Origin: Campylorhamphus procurvoides
Taxonomy: Eukaryota; Chordata; Aves; Passeriformes; Dendrocolaptidae
Assembly: GCA_013396655.1 (NCBI GenBank)
Contig: WBMV01007704.1
Location: 397,461 to 461,460, forward strand
Length of the DNA stretch: 64,000 bases
Direction: 5' to 3'
The notes beneath the pieces are model-generated. The model searched no databases. It saw nothing but the letters and a program-made list of their open reading frames with translations, and was not told the DNA's origin. The first letter of the stretch is position 1. Every line of letters starts with the position of its first letter. The position numbers and the translations under genes are program-made. Below are positions 39,190-51,720 of the stretch, piece by piece.

Positions 39190-39316
39190 ACGTCACAAAT
39201 GAGTAACTGAGTCACCACATAGATTAAGCAATTCACCAAGTACATAGTAACCATGGCCACATAATTCAGCACTTGAATTCAACTATCCTGCACCCTTATT
39301 CCATTGCCCTAAATGA
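39190..39316 (-). repeat. MIR SINE, reversed
   Basis: The + strand text includes ACAAATGAGTAACTGAGTCA, GATTAAGCAATTCACCAAG, CATGGCCACATAATTCAGCA and TTCCATTGCCCTAAATGAT. These follow, in order, the reversed MIR core ('gaggaaactgaggcacagagaggttaagtaacttgcccaagg' and onward). Order and spacing are good, divergence moderate. Confidence 0.75.
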
Positions 39317-40975
39317 TAAACTGTTCATTTCAAGTGTCTCTGGTAGCTCCCTATGTAATCCATGGGGTTTTTTTGGCTACCTCAGTAATTTTTGCTTAGT
39401 GATTCTTTAAAAAACAACCCTCAAAGGAAATCAAGACTCTAAAGGGTATGTCATGAAAACGAACCATTTCTTTTATATATATATACATATGCACATAAAA
39501 TGAGAAAGACCCACACAAAGCAAACTAAAGGACACATCCAGCATCAGAGCCATCTATGAGCCACCTAAGATAAATGTTAACTCTTTCAAGACAATCCTAT
39601 ACAATAGATCAATAAACAATATCTTCAGTTTCTGACTGGGAATTTAGACCCAGTCATTTACAAGCTAAAAAAATACAGGTCAAAGAATAATGGTGATACC
39701 TTGCCTTATCATCAGGCACTGTGTGTGTGACCATTTTTGTCATCTGTAAACTACTGACAAGTACCCTCACATGGGCTCTGATTCTCCTGTCGGGGTGACA
39801 GCACAGAAGTTATTGATGTTACAGCACTGCAAACCTGAGTGGAAAATCAGGAACAGGGTTTAAAAAAGCCCTCTTATAATTATGCATAACTTGTAAGTTA
39901 AGATTTAACAAACTTAAAAGGCCAACAAATGCAGAAGAATACCTGAGTTGAACTTCCTAGCCACCAGCGAAGTCACCTGCAGACAGTTTTGCAGCTCAGT
40001 GTAGCAAATTCCTGCATTCTCAAAGTCCCCAGCTGAGTCACTTTGAGCTCTTGGGCAGGGAGAGTTTGGAAACTGATGAATCACTGTGGAGCAGTATGTA
40101 TGTTTTTGTAATCTCCACTTTGAGGAATGTCCATTCAATATCTAAGCTAATGGCCACTGGATAAGGGTGCAGATGGACCGTGGTTTCCACATTTGGAAGC
40201 ACACTGCGATGAATCTGGTTTTAAAGTGTGTTTATGTTTGAGGGACTTTGCATGCAGGCTGTCTCAATGGAATATTAAACTCTGCTCTCCAAAGAGAAGA
40301 GGGCAAGAGGCAAGGTAGGGGAAGGGGAGAACAAGAGTCCAAAAGAATGGAAAAGCTGCAAAATACATTTCTTTAGGAACACTGAAATTGAATTTTCAAG
40401 ATTTGAAGTGCCTTTCTCATTTAAAGGAAGGAAAAGAAACTCACCACAAATGATTAAGTGTTGAGGTGGTCTGGAGCTGTGAAACAAGACACTGTGTTTT
40501 CCACTATCCCCACAACAAACATAATTTCCCAGTACATCATGTATTCAAACATTGAAATATCATAAAATATTTACAAAGTATTCTTGTAATTTTCAAAGCT
40601 CTGCCAATCTAGCACCATGTTCTTCCCTCCTTCCGTGTCTCCATGTGCATGCTGACATATTCTGTCACCGTTATCAGCCAAAATTTGCCTTTCACAGTCT
40701 CAGCAATCCTTTCGGCAGAAGGGAGGAGTTTGCCAGCATACTGTGCCATGGCATTTAGGCTTGGCTATCACCGCGTGCTTATTTCCACTGAAGACAATCA
40801 GATCACTGTAGCTGTTCTGCAGACCCAGTACTGCAGTTTCTTGTGATTTCTAGAGATCAGAGCTGGAAACTTAACTTGTTTGAAGACAACACAGAACTAT
40901 CCTGTTTTTCTCCCAAACTCATGTAAACAGCTCCCCCCCACCCAAAACAATATCTGAACTACCTTTCCCCCTCCT
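39317..40975. other. Gene-free stretch
   Basis: It contains a (TA)n microsatellite at 39472-39490 and short open frames only. If the leftward transcript suggested by the island at 41.2-41.7 kb is real, this is the start of its first intron. Confidence 0.45.
39472..39490. repeat. (TA)n microsatellite
   Basis: TTTATATATATATACATATG: an alternating TA run ending in ACATATG. Confidence 0.85.
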
Positions 40976-40985
40976 CATACTTACG
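40976..40985 (-). other. Near-perfect minus-strand 5' splice donor
   Basis: On the minus strand the text is GGAATGC|GTAAGTATG, with the exon's last base at 40985 and GTAAGT spanning 40984-40979. It matches the intron side of the vertebrate consensus fully, although the last exon bases (TGC rather than CAG) are non-ideal. It lies about 200 bp downstream, on that strand, of the isolated CpG island at 41190-41710. That is the expected layout of a first exon and first donor. Confidence 0.35.
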
Positions 40986-41189
40986 CATTCCTCTGCACTT
41001 CCTGATCCTGGCAGGGATATTTCAGAAATAGCTATCACAACGGTGTTTCCACTCCGAAAGAGGAAACACTGGGTGGGAGGAGCTACGAAAGGAGCAGAGG
41101 AAGCCAAGCTATTCTCACACCATCTCAAACTGCACTTTTACAGCAAATAGGTGGAAATGCATGTGGGGTGAAGTTTGCCATTGAGCCCC

Positions 41190-41710
41190 CAGAGCCCCAT
41201 CGCAGCGCTGGGCCAGGGGGATGCGCAGCGCCTGGAGCGTGTGTGGCATCGCCCAGCATCCCTGACAGGCGGCTCCGAGCTGCTGAGCAGCCGGAATGGA
41301 TCAAGGTCAGGGCAGAGCCATCAGCGAGCGTCCCTCCCTCCCTCCCTGTCCATGGAAGGGGATGCCCGGATGGCTCCTCCGTGCGGGGCTGCTCCGTCAC
41401 ACGCTTGTCAGCCACCAAAGATTTTAAAGCTGAACTTTTCCACGAAGCCAATAGCTGTATTTTTCTGGCTCTGGCCTGCTGGAGCGCTTGGCCAGGGCTA
41501 TGGGAATGCGATGTCAAAGCAGGCTGTCTATGGATTGCGATTGCTTTCATGCGTCTCCACCTGCTGGCTGGCATTTCACTAATTGTAGTGGCCCGCAGAG
41601 ATGATAGAGGGTTTTTGGAAGCAACGAGCTTACGTGGGAAACGCAACACAGTTTTACAAGGAGATGAGCAAATGAGCGCAACGGGAGAGATCGTTTTCTA
41701 ATTTGATAAA
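41190..41710 (-). promoter_or_regulatory. Isolated CpG island, candidate promoter and first exon
   Basis: I count about 28 CpG dinucleotides between 41200 and 41700 in a region of roughly 55% GC. Flanking DNA has about one CpG per 100 bp or fewer. It includes a (TCCC)4 run at 41331-41346. Long frames run through it on both strands (41168-41701 plus; 41125-41649 minus), which is common in GC-rich DNA; the plus one opens with GTG and neither has a known domain. In birds such orphan islands usually mark promoters or developmental regulators. The minus strand is favoured because of the donor at 40985. The exon would be mostly non-coding, since its frames are interrupted. Confidence 0.45.
41331..41346. 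repeat. (TCCC)4 repeat within the CpG island
   Basis: Four TCCC units. On the minus strand it gives GGGA repeats with four G-triplets, a possible short-loop G-quadruplex near the presumed transcription start. Confidence 0.75.
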
Positions 41711-43948
41711 GAGCAGCATCCTACACTGCAGGTGACAGGCTGAAGGTCACCGAGACCTTTTCACTTCAAGCTTTCAAACTTTTGAAGCCTCACTGGAGAA
41801 GACAGGCAGAAGAAAGATTTTTGGAGGGAATTCATGAAGTGTGGAACCCACAGCATTTTCTTTCCCTACCAAAACCAGATGCTAAGAATGTTAACGTGCT
41901 TTCATTGACACAGTGAAAAGAGGGAAATTGTTTGTTAGTATCTGGAAGCATGAGCATTCTGGGGCCCACAGCTTAGTTGCTGTGTGGTTAGGAAAGCAGT
42001 TACTTAGCAAATGCAGGCAGGCAGCTGTTTCAAATGGAAAGGAATAGAAATGATTAATGACTTCTATGCTTTAAAGAAATGAACCCACAGGATTTCTTTC
42101 TTCTACTGTGCTGTCCCACTTGGCCATTTCTGTCATGTACCCTGGGACTTTCTTTGGAAGTTTTCAATGGTCTGTCGTGAACTACTCTTTAGAAACTTAC
42201 TGGACCAGATCCGGAGCCAGACAGATGCCAGCTGTGGATCTGATCCATTTGTACATATCCTTACAGGCTCTAAGCACAGACTATCAACACTTGATATTCC
42301 ATGAACTTTGTCCTGCACCAGCAATAGTATATCTTGCTTTCAGACACTGCAGTGATGAGCACAGTATTAAGTCCTATTTAGAGAGTAGGACCAGTGTCAC
42401 CTTTTCCCTTTTGCAGCCGTGTTTTATCCAGGCTTATACTATACAATGCAGAAAGCAAGTGGTGCTCACAGGAACTGACACAATACAAGAAGTGTACCCT
42501 TCCTCTGCTGGTCATGTCATATATCAATATGGATTATTGGTATTTTACCATCTTCTGGACTTCCAGCAATGGCTTGTTTTAATCCTCCCCAAACCACTCG
42601 CTCTATCATCTGTTTCTCAGGTGTGCTATCACTAAGGTTCTCAGGTCTTCTGTGCACAGAATCAGAAGGTGGCAAAGGTGAAAAAGATAATGAGGAAGAG
42701 AAAGAGGAATATGGAGAAAAGAAAAAGGAAGGCTACACAAAACACAGATAATATTTTCACTGAATTGTTCACAGTGAATCATCCAGCCAATTTTATTATA
42801 CTATTTACCTGGGAGAGTAAGTTCTCCTCTGACTTGACTTCATGGAATTATTTTGAATTTACTTCTATTCAAAAGGGTACATAATTTGATCCACTAAATG
42901 TTCTTTTGCCATTTTTTTGATTGTGTGTTCAGAACTGCTGAGGCATGAAGTGTGAATGTTTGCTTTTCCAAAGTATTATCCCGTTTCAGAAGAAGTGTTC
43001 CATATTACTAAGCACTGAGAACAGGATTGTCACAACAAAAGGTGTGAAAGGTTCCCCTTGCATATCTGTACTATTAAACACAGCTAAGTACATCTATTAC
43101 ATACCTGTACAAGCAACAGTCCTGGCAGGTCAGTATATTCAGTTTTTGTTAGCACAAGAGATCTGACCAAATCAGCAGCTACTTGAACTCAAAACCATGG
43201 AGTAATTTAGAAGGTGTTTGAGTTGAATACATCCCGAATGTGTGTAATAACTTGGCTAAGCATAGGCAATGCAGCTAAAGAGTTCTCACATATTACTTTA
43301 AAACACAGTAGGACTGGAGGATGACATATCCTTGTCCACAAGTATACTGCTCTCAAATTGTCATTTCAGCACAGGAAGTTATCTGCTACCTGGGGCAACC
43401 AAGTGCCCTTGGACAAAATTAGCCTGCTGTCTGATGATATTTAAGAATTAGCCTCATAAGGCTTTCTTACAAAGTTGTCAAAAAGGCTCAGCTGATTATC
43501 TTAACTAAGCCTGTTTAAAATACTTGAATAAACTGATGCAAAATAAAAGGAACTTTTGCTCATTTAAACTGCAGGCTTCTTTTCCATCATTTATTTCCAC
43601 TGTAGGAATAAAGACCAGCTCAAACGAATAGTGCTTCACTTTCCATGTCTGTCTGGGGATCTCTGTCAGGTACCCAGGTGAATTAGCACCAATGCCATTC
43701 ACAGCTCACAGAATAAGGATGAACCTTATTCACGTCAGTACAAATCACATATGGAGGTAGAAATTCAGACCTATGCTCAGGCCACTTTGCTGAAAGCAGA
43801 AGTTGGTCCAACAGCCTGAATCTTCCTTCACAGGCTGTTTTGAAAACTGATATAACTCAGGCAGGAAGTGTGTGTGTATCTCTGTGAGTGTATCCGTGCT
43901 GCTGAGCACCACGAGGGCCAGATCTGTTTTCTGCAGTCCATTCTTACT

Positions 43949-44014
43949 GGTTTTGTTTTGTTGTTACTTTTGGGGGAGAGGGGTTCTGGTTTTGTTTTGG
44001 GGTTTTTTTTTGTA
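43949..44014. repeat. G/T-rich low-complexity tract
   Basis: Runs of GGTTTTG, TTGTTG, GGGGGAGAGGGG and GGGG ending in poly-T. It is the same style as the tract at 23125-23190 and complementary in style to the A/C tracts at 15.1 and 45.3 kb. Confidence 0.8.
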
Positions 44015-45160
44015 ACTGCAAAATACTTCCTGAAAACTTCCCCCCGGTAATTCCACACAGTTTAGTAACAAGTACTGAGGTCTTAATCCTACCTGGATTA
44101 TCTAGCTGATGTGCCCATGGATAAACTCCTCTCTTGCTTTCCTGACCCCTTTTACCTTTCAGACTAGAGCATCACACAAGTATTTAGTAAGTGCTGTCAT
44201 TTGACAGTCTCAGTTAACTTAGCATTGTACTGTCATATTATAAATTCTTTAAAAATAGTGCTCAGTTGAAGATCCCTCCATAGTACAGTATTTCTTTTTT
44301 CATATTCAACAAAAAAAAAAAATAAAAGGCTGTGAATTTTTCCCCAAAATATGTTAGTGCTGAGCAGAATGTCAGGCAGGTGAATGGTCATGTGCTTCAT
44401 TTGCAAACAGATCATACATAAGTTGATGATCTCAGGCCTTAGAGTTGCACCACCAGTGAAGAAATACTGATTTTGAACATTTCACTATGAATGCTTGAAT
44501 TAGTGTTTCGGATTTGGTAAGAAAATTATTGTCTGCAAATCGTTTGCCAGTCTCTAAGTATAAAATAAAAGTCAGAGGGAAACTGAGAGGTAATTCAGAA
44601 GAACCTGATGAGCTGTGCATGAGATTGATAGTGACTACATCTTATTGAATGAAAAACTATGAAAGCAAAGCAAGAAAATCTGAATAACAATCTGTGCAGG
44701 AAACAAATGATAAAACTGCCCAACTGCTCTTGGTATTGACATAAAGGTCTCCTGACTGACAGGCAGCCATGTACATTTCTGCAAAGTGACTGGCAGTCCA
44801 GGGTAAGTGCTTGTGAGGTGACTGTTCACAATGAAACCCCATGGGGCACCAGTGGCCCCTGTCCACTTGTGTCCTATCCCAAGTTAGTGACACCTTGTTT
44901 CTGGCACAGACATTTGTCCCTCTTCTTTCTGTCCTACAAGATGAGGCTTGTAAGAGCAAGGGGAGAAGTAAGCCTTAGTGTAGCAGCACAAATACCAGAG
45001 TAACTTACATCCCTGGCTGGAACAAGGAGGAACTGTGGAAGGAATTGCAGCTCTGTGAGTCATACTTCCTCCTTGGAGTTTCTCTTGGAGTAGTGCAGCT
45101 CTGCACCATGCCTTAGGCTGACACTAGAGTTAAGCTCCTCCATCCTCTTATCTACAAAGT

Positions 45161-45191
45161 GATAGAGAGAGAAAGAGAAAAGGAAAGACAG
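45161..45191. repeat. Purine-rich (GA)n tract
   Basis: GATAGAGAGAGAAAGAGAAAAGGAAAGACAG-type sequence, all purine over most of its length. It is a simple repeat. Confidence 0.75.
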
Positions 45192-45317
45192 TAAGGCACT
45201 GGATTATCATACCCTCACATCTCCCAGTTGCAGCTCTAAATATAGCCAAACAAGTAAAAATTTGTTTCTGGAAACAGTACAACTATTTAGCTCCCAGCCC
45301 TTCAAACAGCATACATA

Positions 45318-45366
45318 AAAAAAAAACCAACAAAAATTAAAAACAGAAACACAAACCAAAAAATCC
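45318..45366. repeat. A/C-rich low-complexity tract
   Basis: A9 followed by CCAACAAAAATTAAAAACAG and further A/C-only text. It resembles the tract at 15118-15239. Confidence 0.8.
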
Positions 45367-48300
45367 CAACCAGTTCTCTCCCAACCGAGACCCTGTGTGT
45401 GGAGCCATGTTAAGCACAGTCTGATCTCCAGCCAGCAAGCAAAAAATTCCCAAACACCACACCTATCCAGGGTGTGACTAGAGACTATCAACTAGTTTAT
45501 ATTTGCACTTTGATATACAGCACATGCTTAACATCATATGGTGTATCCTTGGAAAAAAATAGCAACAAGTTTCAACACAGAAATTGTGTTAGATTAGGAG
45601 GCCAGAATAAATAAGAGCCAATGAGTTGCAGAATGACTTGAGGTAGCATATAAGATCTCATCTTAAGACATAACATGAAGGCAGTACATTGCAGATGAAA
45701 CACATAATGAAGAAACATTCCAAACTTCTCATTTGAGAAAAGATTACAAATAAAATAGGCTCAGGCATGCCATGTGTAAAATCTTTGATATGGAAATGCA
45801 GTAATGGGTAAATGAAATGGGCTGAAAATCTGTTTATCAACAGTCTGTAATGCCTAATTGGATCATCCCATGAGAAAAGCAAATAAGGAGTAGTAGAAGG
45901 ATATACAGACACTGTTAAAAAGTTTACATACCTCCTGCTTTCATACCTCAAGATATAGCCCTTCACCTTAACCAGAGATTTTGAGAAGTTAAAAAGTTAA
46001 TATGAAAAATCACACCTCAAAGGATTCAGGAATCATGCCCCGAGACCCAGATTTTCAGGAGTCACCTCCCATGTTCAGCCCGAGCTACATTTAAAAGGAC
46101 TTGGTGTGTAGACAGTGAAAAGGAGCCCCGTGCCATCAGCAACCCCACTGCTCGTTTCTGAAAGCCTCAACCAGCCACTGCAAGGGGGCTCCACAAGGTC
46201 CGTATTCATGAAAACTAAAAAAAATTCTGGGAAAGACCACCAGATCGCACTCCATGTGACACCCCCAAACTTCAATGAGCCCCACGCATCCCATGGAACA
46301 CAGGAGCTGGCCCAGCACTGTTACCTCCGGATGGTTTGCCTTTGTCTCCACACTGGCCCTCTATTACATTATTGCCAATGGGCATGTAAGTCATTACTGT
46401 GCCGACAAGTGAATCACAAATGCAAGTGCCATGGAAATTAAACCTCTTGACCTACTCGCATTTTTCTCTTTGATGTCAGCCTGAATAGGCATTTTTGACT
46501 GGACCATAGTTTTAATTTTGTGAGCTGGCAAGACAACCACAACCTTTTCTGCAAGGAAGCTCACTGGAGAATTCTTTGTTGTTCTTCCTGAATTATTTTC
46601 CTAAAGAAAGAGTGTCTCAGCAAGTCGCACTACAGAAGGTCCAGATGAGATTTGCCCCGTGTTCAAATGCAGGAAACAGAAAACAGCTACTGCATTCCTG
46701 TTCACACCAGCAAATGCACAGTCCTAACTGTATCAGGCTGAGCAAGTTGCATAATTTCCATTAATACAACATGAAGCTGAAAATGGAAAATAATTTTCAT
46801 TCACTGCTCAGGACTTCTCTTCACAGTGGCAATCTGGATTTGGGGTTATCATGGCCACGTGCAACCATGAGGCAGCTGTGTGCTCCAGATCTCAGCACCA
46901 AGTAGGGGCTGGGACAGTCAGAGGTGTTGGGACCCAAAGCCCTCTTTGAGCAGGAGCTGGGGGAACACAGGAGAGGAGCAGCAAAGTGAATGCCCCCAAT
47001 TCCAAGGTCTGAGAGCCAAAAAGATCCCCCTGGAGCCATAGCTCTCTCTCCTCCATGCTTGGTGCTTGCCACTGTAAATCAGAAGGTGCTGCTGCTTCAG
47101 AGGTCTGGGGCTCCCAAAGGCTGGGTAGTTTGCAAGGGATCCAGGACCAACATCAGATTTCCATTTGAAACCATGCAGTGTTTTACTGGAACACTGTAGT
47201 GGCATCTGTTTTGAAACTACAGTTTCCCATCTCACTCTTGCTGACCTGTTTAAAATAATAGAGAGCTCTCCGAGATGGATGACACCAGGGCCAGGGATCA
47301 AAACCTCATTTGTGTTTCTAAAGGCTTTTTTTGTGGTTGGAAACCTGGTTCTTGCATTCATCAAACACATAGGACTATACTTTTTTTACTTTCTCAGCCA
47401 GGAGACATCAAAAAGGGAGATGTCCAGGCCATCTATTACTCTGCTAGTCCTTTCCCTCAGTTCACAATATGATTCTGAAAGCTGCAGGATTTCAGGTAAA
47501 TAAATATTCCAGAACTAGAAAATAAGCATGTATTCAAATTACATATCCATGCTATTTAAAGGAAAATTTAAGACATATGGCTATCTAGGGAAAAAATTAT
47601 TGTTTGATGCACTGTTTGGTAATTTATCAGTTAGGCCTTTCCTAAAACTTTCAGTCTGGCAAAGAAGCAGAAAATAATTTCACAGCCAGGAAGATGGCAC
47701 AGACATTGACTTGTTGGAGTTCCAGATTGACTCAATGATTCACCTAAAGTCATATTTTATAGCTAAAATGCTGGAAAAATAAATCTTCATTACCTAATCA
47801 TTACAAGTAACTCCATAGTTAGGATTACAAGAAGAGCAGACGATTTATTTTGAGCCAATTTTTCCACCCTCCTCAAGCCCAAACGATAGTTGATTGACTG
47901 CAAAATGAATCTATCAAAGCCTGAAACACAAATTTGAGGTTCTTTGGTAAAGATGTAGGAATAGTACTTTTGAAACTTCATGATTTTCAGCTTTCTTCTG
48001 AGATTCGTTTTCTGCAGAAAAAAGGGGGAAAACCTTTGAGGATCATGCACTAGTTACATCACTGCACTGCTTGGCTGGAGAAGAAGATAAAATTCCAGAT
48101 TCTTTTTATCTTTGATTTTGAAAGAACCAAGGTCAACAGACAGTAGAGAGAAAAAGGTCAAAGCAAGTGTCTTGAATTTAAGTCTATAATACTTGAAGAT
48201 GCTACTACAGGTTCTCTCTTTCATAAAAACAGAGTAGAGTCAACATACACTGAATACTCTCGGTTTTGGGTTTTTTTTCCAGGAGATAGAAGAAGTCAAC

Positions 48301-50879
48301 AAATGGCACAATTTCTGCTTCAGTGAGTATGTTCTATAGGTGCAAGTACATAATGAAGAAGAAACTAATTAGGAAAGACTAGTGACGAAAAAAAGTATCT
48401 TAGCCAAAGTATTGTTATATAACTTTGGTTTTGAGACTTAGTACTGTCAGTGGTTTTGACCTAAAAGAATGGGCTGTTTCTGGATTTACAAGACACATTT
48501 ACTCCCCTTGCAATGAGATTTGTAAAGCTCATTTCCAAACATATATGCAGGAGGCAAAGCTTGGCTCCAGATTTGAGGAAGAATGTGTGGGAGCTCCTAA
48601 ACCAAGTGAAAGCAGTCAACAGAAATGTGGATGCTCACAGATTTGTGCATTCGAAGCCTTGAATTTTTCTGGTGAAACATAATTTGCTAATACAGAGTAG
48701 TGTTGTGTTTTCCACTGGTGAGATGGACAGGACATAGGTTCATCAAAAATGTGAGAAATCAAAAGCTCTTGCTAGTATGTACCATGCTGTGTTTAAAAAA
48801 TAGAGAATGCAAAGAAACAAGAGTCCAGAGCTGTCCTGCGCCTGAGAAGTCTTCTGGTAAAAAAGAAGTTTGTGCTGGAGAAAGGATGGGCAGACTCATG
48901 AAGTGGATACTGATGTTCTCCATTTGCTTCTCAGTCCTGCCAAAAATTCTTGTAGTGTTGGACAAGAAAATTCAGTTTTTCGGGACCAGCTTCTCTGATG
49001 TGGAGGAAAAAAGAATGATTTCTGTCCCCAGCCCTCTGTTTCTTTTGTCTATAAGAACAGCAAGCTCTTCAGCATGGGCATTGTATCTTAGTGGATGTAT
49101 TTGCAGTGCTTGGTATAGCTGTCTCTCAGTCTCAGATGTGGTCTTAGGCACAATGGTATTACAAAAATAATTAACCAAGAATATATGTTTATTCAGTTAA
49201 TTGTAATACCTTCAATCAGGATATTGGATCTAATTTTAGCTTAGTGTAACTCAGTTCATATTCACTGATTAGCCTGTCCTCTCTAAGCCTATTGCTTGTG
49301 ACAATATTGGTTCACAAGCAGGATGTCAACACGCACTGGACATTTCCATTGTTCGGGGTTTTTTCTTTCCCTGTGAAACAAGCAGGTGAGGATGCCCTAC
49401 TGTGTGAAAGTTAACTGACTTAGGACATACTTTAAATATACATGATGCTAATCAATTTGTGAAGATGCAGAAGGTTATAATACAACTAAACAACATCAGG
49501 AAGAATTCCTTACTTACTAAGAGGTATGTTGAATGAGTGCTGAATTGCCTTCACAGAGGCATCCTTGTATGTCTCATTTCACTGTCACAATATGGATCTT
49601 TCTGGCACAAAAATATATTTTATTTTCTGGGAGAAAATCATGTCAAAGTGCAAACCAGCAATTCAGCACCCAGTGAAGCCAAGCAGAATCATCTCTTTGA
49701 TGACAAGAGGCATAAGAGTTTTGAAGACCCTGCCTGTGGCTGCTGAGCACTTTCTCTCAAGTCCTGTGAACAAGGTCAGACTCAGATGTGGTTTCATATC
49801 TTGAGATGTACTTAGCACCTCACAGTTTTCACTCCTGACATATATATCTTTTCTGTTTAGTACAGAAAGATCACTGAAAAGTTTAATCAGTGAGTGCTTA
49901 ATATTAGCACTGTTCTCCAGAATGCTGTCTGTTAAGCTGAAAGAATATAGAAGCTCATCTTTGAGAGCAAATTACCTCAACGATTAACAGAAGGTTTTTC
50001 ACATGGTTCCTCGTAGCATCCCAATTTGGTGTCTTATCAAACTTATCTGTTTTTTTTCTTACTTTTTGAAAAAAATAATGATTTTTCCTCTCCAGCAGTG
50101 TTCAGCAACCTACAAGTTACACAGAGACATCAGAAGCCTTTAATGCAGGTTTTCAGAGTAAATGAAACCTTTTTTCGGTGTGGTTGCCTTTGTAATAAGT
50201 CTTCTTATTTGTTGGATACTTATGTAACTTAAGATGAAAAGACATTTTATAGCCTTCTGGCAAGAGGACTTAAAATTAACAGCATACCTGTGGCTGCCCT
50301 AAGCCAGGGAGGGAGTCATTTTCAGGCCATGGGAAAACTGCAGCTTTGCATCCTTCACTTCTTCTGACTTACGGGTATTCAGTATTTCCATAGACTTGTT
50401 TTTCATGAAAGCATCATCGTCATGCACAAAAAGAAAAATTAAGTAATTGATCCTGATGAAAGAACAAGAGACCAAGGTGGTAAATGGTAATTGTCACCCA
50501 TTAGCATTTCCCCAAAGAATGTGGTGGTTTAACTTATTCTTTCATTTCGTATTTTGATGCCTGGCTGGGCTCTCACATCGCACACAGTCAATTGGCTCTC
50601 TATGCAAAATCTCTTAACTGATTACCTCTGGCAGCAAAGGCAAAGGGATGCAGTGCACATCCAGAGGTAGGAATCTTCAGCTTCCCGGGGGCTTTATGGG
50701 CCATATCCTGCCACCCATCCACAGGCAGACGGACTCCCACTGAATTTAAAGGATGTTTTACAAAACAATCAATGGCCTTTCACACTGACTCCCTCTCAAT
50801 ATGCAAAAAGGAAAACCACAAAAAGATAATGATCTGCGTTTTGATCTCACCCATACCAGGCTGACATTAGGGTAATCCT

Positions 50880-51150
50880 ATTGACTTCAGCTGATTTATT
50901 CTGTCAGTCAAATGACTTTCACAGGCTTTGGGCTGGGCCTTTAAACAAATGTAAACTTGATCAGAACCAAGCCCAATCATATTCATGCCCATTCTTGCTT
51001 TGAATGTTTGCCTTCCATAGCACGTTTTCACCTGGAATCTGAATGACCTCAGCGCAAAGTTTTATTATTTAACATTAAGTTGACAACTATTTTCAAACAA
51101 GGTGATTACTCTCATTATAAATGCAGAACGCTTTTAATCCTTAAAGCAGA
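50880..51150. promoter_or_regulatory. Possible conserved non-coding element
   Basis: AT-rich text with intact-looking binding-site cores (TGACTTCAGCTG, GTCAAATGAC, AACATTAAGTTGACAAC, CGCTTTTAATCC), placed directly before the CpG-enriched block at 51190. The call rests only on this density and placement. I have no conservation data. Confidence 0.18.
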
Positions 51151-51189
51151 TACAGTTTCCCGCACATCCCCATTGATTACCAACAAATA

Positions 51190-51720
51190 GATACGCCAGT
51201 GCTACAGCCCCCGAAGTGAAGCAGTTCACGAAGACACGCTTGAGCTCGTCCTCTCGGGGATGGTTGGCTGCAGCGTGGAGCAAGAGGTGGCCAGCAAAAC
51301 TACCCTCTGGGGAAATACTGGGGCTGCTGGCCCGTCCAGAGCACTGGGATCCACCAGGACCTGTGCTGGCTCGCTGGGAGGCAGGGCTGGGAGCTGCCTA
51401 CGTGAGCTGCCCTCACCGCGGGGCACAGAAAGGGAGGAGTCATCAGGGTGGCTGAGTCTGACCTTTGCCTACATCCCAGGGCTTCCAGAGCTCTGGAAGA
51501 GCCCGGGAGCAAAGTTTCTGCTCCTCTGGACGCAGCCACTGGAGGTGAGGCATGAGGCAGCCAGCAGAGCATGGACATTTCAGCTTAGGAGAAGGCTATA
51601 TCAGACCTTCAGCTGTGATCCTGCCTGGAAAAACAATTCTGCTTTCCCGAAAGCCCATGAGATCTGTAATGACCCCAGGTGGCCGAGACGCCGGTATCGC
51701 AGCTCAAGGCAGAACGCAAG
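51190..51720. promoter_or_regulatory. CpG-enriched block, weak island
   Basis: I count about 20 CpGs in roughly 530 bp at about 57% GC. That is well above the flanks but below usual island criteria. A frame at 51260-51766 on the plus strand begins with ATG in a good context (GGGG before, G after) and runs 168 codons. It has no recognisable domain and its composition is typical of GC-rich non-coding DNA. A donor-like GAG|GTGAGG lies near 51545 on the plus strand. It could be a decayed or alternative promoter, or an enhancer that stays unmethylated. Confidence 0.3.

Larger units (their letters stand above)
41711..51189. other. Gene-free stretch
   Basis: About 9.5 kb without a supported gene. 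The longest frames (42108-42635 and 48700-49170, both plus) open with GTG and show no domain. It holds purine-rich, G/T-rich and A/C-rich tracts. A 40-base segment at 48283-48322 is flanked by good splice signals (see findings). The part at 50500-51150 may contain conserved non-coding DNA. Confidence 0.5.

Noticed and set aside
41125..41701. Overlapping 174- and 177-codon frames on opposite strands
   Set aside because: Both run through the CpG island, where GC-rich composition lengthens frames on both strands. The plus one opens with GTG. Neither has a recognisable domain.
42108..42635. 175-codon plus-strand frame
   Set aside because: Opens with GTG, no domain, and no splice or promoter context.
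47725..47775. Possible fifth MIR (ATTCACCTAAAGTCATATTTTATAGCTAAAATG)
   Set aside because: Only about 40 bases resemble the reversed MIR core, with too many mismatches to call by eye.
48700..49170. 156-codon plus-strand frame
   Set aside because: Opens with GTG and has no domain. A competing minus-strand frame overlaps it.
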